11,855 nt of DNA, taken from NCBI GenBank assembly GCA_003486645.1, contig DNGI01000309.1:18794-30648 (forward strand), given 5' to 3'. The position numbers and the translations under genes are program-made. Of the stretch, positions 6,813-11,855 are shown one piece after another. Origin of the DNA: Cyanobacteria bacterium UBA11370 (lineage in GTDB: Bacteria; Cyanobacteriota; Cyanobacteriia; Cyanobacteriales; Coleofasciculaceae). The notes beneath the pieces are model-generated. The model worked only from the letters and a program-made list of their open reading frames with translations. It ran no database searches and was not told where the DNA came from. The stretch's first letter is position 1, and every line of letters begins with the position of its first letter.

Positions 6813-7517
6813 ATGAATCAAGTATTTAACGTTTATTGTGATGAAAGTTGCCATCTAGAAAACGATCATCAGCTAGTAATGGTGCTTGGTGCAGTTTGGT
6901 GTCCTTTAGATAAAGTGCAGGAAATTGCCGTCAGCCTTCGGGAAATTAAACAGCATCATGGTCTAAAAACTGATTTTGAAATCAAGTGGAGTAAAGTTTC
7001 ACCAGCTAAAGTTAAATTATATTTAGATATATTAGATTATTTTTTTGAAAATAGCAATTTATACTTCCGTGCCTTGATTGTAGATGATAAATCTAAGTTA
7101 AAACATAAAATATATAATCAGAGCCATGATGACTGGTATTACAAAATGTATTTTAATTTACTTAAAGTTATCTTCTATCCTCAATCACATTATCGAGTTT
7201 ACCTAGATATAAAGGATACAAACAGCGCAAAAAAGGTTTCTAAGTTACACGATATTCTTGCTAACAATTCGCTCGACTTTTCCAAACAAATCATTGAGCG
7301 TATCCAAACTGTGCGTTCCCATGAAGTAGAGATTCTCCAGCTTACTGACCTTTTAATTGGTACTATTTCCTATGCTAACCGCTCTCTTACCGATAGTTAT
7401 GCCAAGCAAGCCTTAGTTCAGCGGATGCGCGATCGCTCTAATTATTGTTTAACAAAAACAACACTTTATCGAGAAAACAAAGTAAACCTCTTTCGTTGGG
7501 AAGCTGCTGAGGTGTAG
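6813..7517 (+). CDS. DUF3800 domain protein
   Basis: The 234-aa protein opens with NVYCDESCH (D10, E11), the hallmark start of DUF3800. The expected later blocks follow: an ALIVDDK strand (87-93), YLDIKD (130-135, with D132 and D135) and LQLTDLLIG (175-183, with D179). Spaced acidic residues on strands suggest an RNase H-like metal nuclease fold; that is the usual view of the family, not proven here. No export signal. The gene is visibly AT-richer than pyrG. A weak GGAG lies about a dozen bases before the ATG. A seven-codon frame starting at 6792 ends in TGA overlapping this start codon (ATGA), so reinitiation is possible. The next gene begins two bases after its stop, so the two form a unit. 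DUF3800 proteins recur in defence and mobile regions, which fits the MITE next door. Confidence 0.85.
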   Translation: MNQVFNVYCDESCHLENDHQLVMVLGAVWCPLDKVQEIAVSLREIKQHHGLKTDFEIKWSKVSPAKVKLYLDILDYFFENSNLYFRALIVDDKSKLKHKIYNQSHDDWYYKMYFNLLKVIFYPQSHYRVYLDIKDTNSAKKVSKLHDILANNSLDFSKQIIERIQTVRSHEVEILQLTDLLIGTISYANRSLTDSYAKQALVQRMRDRSNYCLTKTTLYRENKVNLFRWEAAEV

Positions 7518-7519
7518 GA

Positions 7520-8020
7520 ATGGCAGAAATTCCAAGCTGGCTTCCTGCTATCGTTACCTTGAATGAGTATAACGGAAATTGGGAAAACTATTTAGAAGCA
7601 ATATACGCTTATTTTAAAGCTGACTTTATCGATACTACTACTTACTTTAAAGGAACGAGAATTGCTATCAAAAAACATCCTCCCTTTCAAGACAAAGAAT
7701 TTGTATTTTGGCACGTTACTTCTGAAGGAAAAGTTGAAAATGAGCGCACTCCTGATTTTCGTAGATGTGAACGCATTCGCTGGATACGTCCAATTATTGA
7801 ACACCCCGATGATCCAGCAATCAAAGTCTGGGAGAACCAGCGGAAAGACGATAACCGAATTTGTCTATGGTTAGAGGATGAAAAATATTTGGTCGTTTTG
7901 GCAAAACGCAACGGATACATACTGTTATGGACAGCTTATCTTGTTACCAGAACACACCAACAGCAGAAATTACAGCGAGAATATGAAGCCTATCAAAGGC
8001 TAGTGCCGCCTAATTCATGA
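7520..8020 (+). CDS. 166-aa partner of the DUF3800 protein, possible BECR/RelE-like nuclease
   Basis: This is a cytoplasmic-looking 166-aa protein starting two bases after the DUF3800 stop, with GAGG a few bases before its ATG inside the end of the upstream gene; translation is probably coupled. Conserved-looking blocks are NGNWENYLEAIYAYFKADF (18-36), FKGTRIAIKKHPPF (43-56), FWHVTSEG (63-70), PDFRRCERIRWIRPIIE (78-94), WENQRK (103-108) and the strand-rich end LWLEDEKYLVVLAKRNGYILLWTAY. The Trp/Arg/His-rich core ending in a beta hairpin is compatible with small barnase-EndoU-ColicinE5-RelE (BECR) type nucleases. I recall similar proteins beside DUF3800 in unrelated bacteria, but I cannot confirm a family name from sequence alone. 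Candidate functional residues are H65, R81, R82 and R85. Toxin or effector is inference. Confidence 0.8.
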   Translation: MAEIPSWLPAIVTLNEYNGNWENYLEAIYAYFKADFIDTTTYFKGTRIAIKKHPPFQDKEFVFWHVTSEGKVENERTPDFRRCERIRWIRPIIEHPDDPAIKVWENQRKDDNRICLWLEDEKYLVVLAKRNGYILLWTAYLVTRTHQQQKLQREYEAYQRLVPPNS

Positions 8021-8114
8021 CTAGACGACACCGTTACTCCTTCTACACATGGCAGATGAGCTAATTTTGTTTGTTAATTCCATGATAGCATAGGTTGCTC
8101 TTGACAGTACCCAT

Positions 8115-8156
8115 AACAACCAACAACCAACAGCTAACAACTAACAACTAACAACC
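8115..8156. repeat. Six-unit AACAACC/AACAACT heptamer array over the 3' end of the kinase gene
   Basis: The units AACAACC, AACAACC, AACAGCT, AACAACT, AACAACT and AACAACC lie in register. The kinase stop codon (8141-8143) and its last codons lie within the array, so the C-terminal residues VVSC are written by the repeat. Confidence 0.9.
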
Positions 8157-9031
8157 AACGACAACGCCAATTTTGCCGCACCAACCATCCCTGCTTGATT
8201 GCCCAATTCAGCTTTAAGTAACTGTAAACCCACACGAGAACTTGGAAGTACCCTACGTTCAATTTCTGTCCAAGCAGCGGGGAAGAAAAATTCAGCACTA
8301 GCACTAATACCACCGCCAATAATAATCGCTTCTGGAGTTAAAATATAAATTAGGCTTGCCAGTCCCACACCTAAATCTTTGCCGTAACGTTCCCAGAATT
8401 TTAAGGCTTCAGGATTTCCCGCTTGTGCCATCACTCCTAATTCAGCAGGGTCTTTACCCGCGCGACGACGAATAGCACCTATCGAGAGGTATTGTTCTAA
8501 AGAACCTTGATTGCCACTATTACACATGGGACCATCAGGATTTAAAGTAATTAATCCTAACTCTCCAGCCGCCCCTTGATGACCCGTGAAGAGTTTATCT
8601 TCTAAAATAATTGCACCGCCAACGCCAGTCCCTAACGTTAGTAAAATTAAATTACGAAAGGGACGACCTGCACCTAACCAAGCTTCTCCCAAACCTGCAC
8701 AATTAGCATCATTAGCAAGAATTGTTGGGCAACCTGTTTTAGCTTCTAGCCACTCGGCTAAAGGAACATCATGCCAATCTTTGAGATTAATCGCAACTCT
8801 AGCAATTCGACCTGCTGCATCCGTAGGACCAGGAGTACCAATCCCAATTGCAATTTTACTCTGGCTGGTATTGAGTTGAGTGATAGCGGTAGCGATCGCA
8901 TCCACAACCGCTGTCGGAATTGACGGTTGGGGTGTTTCTACTGTCAAAGACTCAATGCAAGTTCCATCTTCACGGAACCGTCCAAGTTTAATTGCTGTTC
9001 CCCCTAAATCAATACCAATTACTTCAGTCAT
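8141..9031 (-). CDS. ROK-family sugar kinase (glucokinase-like)
   Basis: The 296-aa protein phosphorylates a hexose, probably glucose, with ATP in the cytoplasm, if it acts like its closest-looking relatives. Motifs in order: ATP phosphate loop DLGGTAIK (8-15); GIGTPGP (64-69 region); catalytic D108 in NDAN (107-110); LGTGVGGA (133-140); the ROK signature region 150-180; the second phosphate/adenosine block IIIGGGIS (237-243). The signature is degenerate. ELG is kept (E157), but the usual metal-binding His after it is Leu (L160), and of the CxCGxxGC cysteines only C170 remains (CNSGNQGS). This means the usual structural zinc is probably absent, perhaps as in other cyanobacterial ROK kinases. 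It is a kinase, not a NagC-type repressor, as there is no N-terminal helix-turn-helix. Both the leader and the last codons are heptamer repeats. It has no operon partner. Confidence 0.92.
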   Translation of the reverse strand: MTEVIGIDLGGTAIKLGRFREDGTCIESLTVETPQPSIPTAVVDAIATAITQLNTSQSKIAIGIGTPGPTDAAGRIARVAINLKDWHDVPLAEWLEAKTGCPTILANDANCAGLGEAWLGAGRPFRNLILLTLGTGVGGAIILEDKLFTGHQGAAGELGLITLNPDGPMCNSGNQGSLEQYLSIGAIRRRAGKDPAELGVMAQAGNPEALKFWERYGKDLGVGLASLIYILTPEAIIIGGGISASAEFFFPAAWTEIERRVLPSSRVGLQLLKAELGNQAGMVGAAKLALSLVVSC

Positions 9032-9127
9032 TTGTTGTTGGTTGTTGGTTGTTGGTGGTTGGTGGTTGGTGGTTGGTTGTTTGTTGTTTGTTGTTGGTGG
9101 TTGGTGGTTGGTGGTTGGTTGGTTGTT
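9032..9127. repeat. Heptamer array (TTGGTGG/TTGTTGG/TTGTTTG) forming the kinase leader
   Basis: About 13 units of mixed heptamers begin directly after the kinase ATG. TTGGTGG runs appear twice, separated by TTGTTTG units, so part of the array is itself duplicated. On the coding strand it is an A/C-rich leader lacking any Shine-Dalgarno purine tract. Confidence 0.88.
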
Positions 9128-9188
9128 TATTATTAGATATTCTTGATTTGTTATTGCTCAAAGATCTAGGCTATTGATTATTCTCAAA

Positions 9189-9216
9189 AACTAACAACTA
9201 ACAACTAACAACTAAC
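9189..9216. repeat. Four-unit AACTAAC heptamer array
   Basis: Four perfect copies of AACTAAC lie seven bases after the stop codon of the 180-aa gene (minus strand) and before the kinase leader array. The 61 bases between the two arrays show nothing I recognise. Confidence 0.9.
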
Positions 9217-9222
9217 AATTGT

Positions 9223-9765
9223 TTAATCAGACACTCTAAAAGAATCCCAAAAGGTTTTAAATTCTTGTTCTGCACGGCGGTAATTAGACTCTTTTTCATC
9301 TAAAATCGCTTGGGAAATTTCTCCGTCTTGGTACTGCTTTTGAGCGAATTCAAATTCTAGTTTCTTCATTTGATAATCTTGTTTCCTTAACGCACCTTCT
9401 ACCGAACCAACCCAGTTGGAAAAACCTAAGTTTTGTGTTTCCCAATCTGTATTTCCGACTCCCACTATAGCTTGTTCTCCCAACACGGGTTTACTTTTTT
9501 CAGTAAGGCGTTGAAAGCTTAACAAAGCACCTTTTATCTGTTCAATAATTTCCAGAGAATTTTCTACAGAAAATCGTTCGTTTAAGGTATAATCAACAGG
9601 TTCATCGGGATGAACGGGAGATAGTAATAGATGATTGTTCGGTAAATTAGTATCAGCTTGTGCTGATAGCTGGGGGATAGCATTACTCCACCAAAACCCT
9701 GCACTTGCAAGGGAAATGAAGGTTAAGCCTCCAATAGCGGCTAGAAGCGATCGCTTGTGTTTCAT
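9223..9765 (-). CDS. 180-aa membrane-anchored or secreted coiled-coil protein, function unknown
   Basis: I do not recognise the family. The N-terminus has a basic MKHKR followed by a hydrophobic stretch at about 7-24. A possible cleavage site lies after AQA (35-37), but it is far from the core, so a membrane anchor with a periplasmic body is equally likely. Residues 38-66 are Pro-rich and probably extended. Residues 68-90 and 120-175 are helical, the latter heptad-like and rich in K/E/Q (KKLEFEFAQKQYQDGEIS, EKESNYRRAEQEFKTF). The QYQDGEISQAILDEKE turn resembles the helical hairpins of efflux TolC and HlyD-type proteins, which is only a resemblance. The start at 9763-9765 is the only ATG that gives the membrane segment; the ribosome site is weak. 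The 153 bases upstream hold no gene. Confidence 0.75.
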   Translation of the reverse strand: MKHKRSLLAAIGGLTFISLASAGFWWSNAIPQLSAQADTNLPNNHLLLSPVHPDEPVDYTLNERFSVENSLEIIEQIKGALLSFQRLTEKSKPVLGEQAIVGVGNTDWETQNLGFSNWVGSVEGALRKQDYQMKKLEFEFAQKQYQDGEISQAILDEKESNYRRAEQEFKTFWDSFRVSD

Positions 9766-9918
9766 AGTCTTTATCTCAATTTCCTCATTACATCTATAGA
9801 TTTTAATAACTGTGTCTAATTTATTGACTCTACTGAAAGGTTTTAGGTTCCATTTTTTGTTTAAAAGAGAGGGATGGAAGATTTTCTATCTTTTTTTGTA
9901 GTTGTGTTTCAGGGTATA

Positions 9919-10818
9919 TCACTTAAAAATATTGAATCTTGAATAGCTAATTTTCTTCTTTTCGAGGTAACGCAAACTAACTTCTACAAGATCACCATCA
10001 GTTGTAATGACTTGGACTTGATTATATTTAACATAACCTGATAAATGTAAAATTCCAATAGGAGTGTTAGGTAAGTAAGGTTCTACAAAACAACTTTTCT
10101 TTTTATCCCATATGGGTAAACCATAGTGACACGTCCAATTACACCAACCTGGAAGCATCTGAGTTTTGTCAAATAATCCAAAACAATAAACGCCTAAGTT
10201 TAATGCTAATTGATCCGTTGTAGAGACAGCTTGTTGTGCGCCCCATTCCAGTATTTTTGCCCAAACTTGCCAGTGAGGAGCATCTTTATGAAGGGCAAAA
10301 ACACCAGCATTTAACATCGGATAATGAAATAAATGATTAGCAACATCCTCCCCAAAAGCGGCTTGATAATGGTAACAATTCCATTGCCAATGTTGAGGGA
10401 GTTCGCCATACTGTCGCCGACTTCCTCTATCGATTTCAGGAACAATTGCTAATCCTCCCTTTTGTGTTCCTTTAATAAACAAATCAATCGCACTCCAGTC
10501 TTGTACCCATGCGTCAGCATCTAGCCAAAAATAAATATCAAAATTAGGGAAATATTGACGTAAAAAGGGACGGACTAGTAGCCCTTTCAAATATTCAGGA
10601 GCATCATTCATCCCAGGAAAATCAAACTCCCAATCAGCTTTCTTAATCAAATTAACGTACTGCTGTAGCCACTGAAGTTGTTCGGGAGTGCAACCCAGAT
10701 CAAAGAAGCCAATAATCGTATTTTTTCCTTGTTTTTTTTGTCGGATCGATAAGATAGCGCCTTGAACCAAGTCAAAGTATTGGGCGTTAGCCGCCGTAAT
10801 AATAATGATGGATGGCAA
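9919..10818 (-). CDS. GT-A glycosyltransferase, GT8-like
   Basis: The 299-aa protein begins with a TTG codon (10816-10818) preceded ten bases away by AGGAG, which lies on the stop of the permease gene. The N-terminal strand IIIITAANAQYF (4-15) and AILSIRQ fit the nucleotide-sugar binding half. The DxD metal/sugar-nucleotide motif is WLDADAW (98-104, DAD at 100-102). LNAGVFA (169-175) and TTDQLALNL (200-208) follow, then HLSG (258-261) near the end, all in the order seen in GT8-type retaining transferases. It would transfer a hexose from a nucleotide sugar, probably on the cytoplasmic face; donor and acceptor are not readable. No signal peptide or membrane segment. A start at TTG fits because no ATG precedes the first strand. 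The gene is 13 bases behind the permease, so it is co-transcribed, although the link between transport and glycosylation is unclear. Confidence 0.85.
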   Translation of the reverse strand: MPSIIIITAANAQYFDLVQGAILSIRQKKQGKNTIIGFFDLGCTPEQLQWLQQYVNLIKKADWEFDFPGMNDAPEYLKGLLVRPFLRQYFPNFDIYFWLDADAWVQDWSAIDLFIKGTQKGGLAIVPEIDRGSRRQYGELPQHWQWNCYHYQAAFGEDVANHLFHYPMLNAGVFALHKDAPHWQVWAKILEWGAQQAVSTTDQLALNLGVYCFGLFDKTQMLPGWCNWTCHYGLPIWDKKKSCFVEPYLPNTPIGILHLSGYVKYNQVQVITTDGDLVEVSLRYLEKKKISYSRFNIFK

Positions 10819-10828
10819 GAGTATCTTT

Positions 10829-10833
10829 CTCCT
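10829..10833 (-). promoter_or_regulatory. AGGAG ribosome site of the glycosyltransferase, overlapping the permease stop
   Basis: The minus strand reads TAGGAGAAAGATACTC then TTG. The stop TAG of the permease provides the first bases of the Shine-Dalgarno, which supports the rare TTG start and suggests coupled translation. Confidence 0.75.
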
Positions 10834-11716
10834 ACTTTGAAGAGTGCGATCGCGGATTAATTAACTCACTCAATCCTTCTCCAAACAGAGATAATCCGAC
10901 TACCATCAATGTCATGGCTAAACCTGGAAAAAGTGCCGTCCACCAAATTCCAGTCGGTAAAGCATCCAAGGCTTGACGCAAATCATGACCCCATTCTGGC
11001 GTTTGTTCTGGCAGTCCCAAGCCCAAAAATCCCAAACCTCCTAATATTAAAATAGCGTCAGCCGCATTAAGGGTAAACAATACAGGTACGCTTTGAATGA
11101 CATTCAAAAATAGATAACGAGAGAGAACCCGACTAGGAGAAGCACCCATCGCTTGCGCCGCTTCAATGAATAGTTCAGTTTTGACACTAGCAGTATGATT
11201 GCGGACAACTCGATAATATTGAGGAATGTAAGAAATACTGAGTGCGATCGCTGCATTAAACACTCCTCGCCCGACTACAAATGCTAGCGTAACTGATAGT
11301 AATAGTCCGGGTAGAGTGTAAATCGTATCCATTAAAAACAGCAAGACTCGATCTAATCTCCCACCGAGATAACCACTGACTAAACCCAAAGGCACTCCAA
11401 TGATTAAACTTAGAGTTGTGGCGAGAATTACCACTTTCAACGCCGCTTGAGATCCAAACACACTCCGAGAAAAAACATCATAACCCTGACGACTCGTACC
11501 GAACCAATATTTTGCTCCTGGGGGTTCGTGAATGGGGTTAATCAGAGACGCAGTGGGATCTTGCAACCATCCCCAAGCCTGAAAAGTGGGAGCGAGAATA
11601 GCAATTAGAATGAAGAAAATAGTCATCACCAATCCTACTGCCATGAGTTGCATGGAGAGGCTAGGACGTTGCAAAAAACGCAAAAAGTTAGGCAATCGTT
11701 GTTTTGTTAAGGTCAT
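10832..11716 (-). CDS. ABC transporter permease, DppC/OppC type
   Basis: This 294-aa inner-membrane subunit belongs to a peptide/nickel/opine-type ABC importer. Residues 12-60 fit the OppC N-terminal domain with the first membrane helix at about 24-44. The block HEPPGAKYWFGTSRQGYDVFSRS (63-85) matches the periplasmic segment after it (the usual GTD-x-G-RDV motif, here GTSRQGYDV). Further helices lie at about 93-118, 124-150, 155-170, 205-235 and 258-280. The EAA loop that docks on the ATPase is EAAQAMGASPSRVLSRYLFLN (185-205). TPEWGHDL (239-246) precedes the last helix. The partner permease, ATPases and binding protein are not in the window; they may lie to the right or elsewhere, as is common in cyanobacteria. 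There is no clear ribosome site. The substrate cannot be decided from sequence alone. Confidence 0.93.
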   Translation of the reverse strand: MTLTKQRLPNFLRFLQRPSLSMQLMAVGLVMTIFFILIAILAPTFQAWGWLQDPTASLINPIHEPPGAKYWFGTSRQGYDVFSRSVFGSQAALKVVILATTLSLIIGVPLGLVSGYLGGRLDRVLLFLMDTIYTLPGLLLSVTLAFVVGRGVFNAAIALSISYIPQYYRVVRNHTASVKTELFIEAAQAMGASPSRVLSRYLFLNVIQSVPVLFTLNAADAILILGGLGFLGLGLPEQTPEWGHDLRQALDALPTGIWWTALFPGLAMTLMVVGLSLFGEGLSELINPRSHSSK

Positions 11717-11811
11717 ATTGATAATTCATCACGTTCAATCCCACCACTACCCAGGATTTAAACTCCTGACTATTAGTGAAAATCCTCTACAGAGAACTCA
11801 ATAATAGCAGT

Positions 11812-11855
11812 CACCCGCCAGTGGTTTTAACCACTTAGGACTTACGCAACTGGCA
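11812..11855. repeat. Hairpin repeat related to 3120-3313, running off the window
   Basis: It contains CCCGCCA then AGTGGTT-TT-AACCACT (11820-11835), the same hairpin and flank as at 3150-3172 and 1-16, followed by TAGGACTTACGCA. The latter resembles ends of dispersed cyanobacterial elements, from memory. It lies just upstream of the permease gene. Confidence 0.6.

Noticed and set aside
8880..9177. Plus-strand frames rich in Val, Trp, Gly and Leu that look like membrane proteins
   Set aside because: They are translations of the TTGGTGG/TTGTTGG arrays and of the kinase gene's opposite strand.
9032..9216. CRISPR-like array
   Set aside because: The period is 7 bases with no unique spacers and no cas genes nearby; these are simple tandem heptamers.

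Overview
The window comes from a cyanobacterium. The octamer GCGATCGC (HIP1) occurs 12 times, about once per kilobase, far above chance. Tandem heptanucleotide repeats of the kind described in filamentous cyanobacteria (STRR) occur at many sites, and the proteins read as cyanobacterial. The sequence alone does not fix a species.

Layout. (1) 1-1157 is a decayed accessory patch on the minus strand. It holds a 115-aa gene whose stop overlaps the GTG start of an HNH endonuclease gene. The HNH gene is broken by a nonsense codon and by a 121-bp TA-flanked MITE. It abuts a 161-bp partial copy of the 3' part of the neighbouring amidase gene. (2) 1244-3064 (minus) is an exported N-acetylmuramoyl-L-alanine amidase for cell-wall turnover, with a heptamer array inside its coding sequence. 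Its 5' side is a heptamer leader and a 194-bp hairpin-rich MITE-like element. (3) 3344-3889 (minus) is a pyridoxamine-phosphate-oxidase-like FMN protein. (4) 3965-4328 is non-coding and carries heptamer repeats. (5) 4329-5993 (plus) is pyrG, CTP synthase, the one clear core housekeeping gene, followed by a hairpin region. (6) 6151-6570 (plus) is an unrecognised 139-aa protein made of two copies of one roughly 61-aa domain, followed by a second TA-flanked MITE. (7) 6813-8020 (plus) is a tight two-gene unit, a DUF3800 protein and a 166-aa protein; it is the best candidate here for a poorly described accessory (defence or toxin-antitoxin-like) system. (8) 8141-9031 (minus) is a ROK-family sugar kinase bordered on both sides by heptamer repeats. 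(9) 9223-9765 (minus) is a membrane-anchored or secreted coiled-coil protein of unknown role. (10) 9919-11716 (minus) is a two-gene unit, a DppC/OppC-type ABC permease and a GT8-like glycosyltransferase.

The genes do not form one pathway. Housekeeping genes (pyrG, amidase, sugar kinase, peptide-type transporter) are interspersed with accessory pairs. The spaces between them hold three MITE-like elements and about eight heptamer arrays. Two points stand out. Removing the first MITE together with one TA restores the HNH reading frame exactly. And several repeats place potential G-quadruplex sequence at defined sites, once inside the amidase mRNA.
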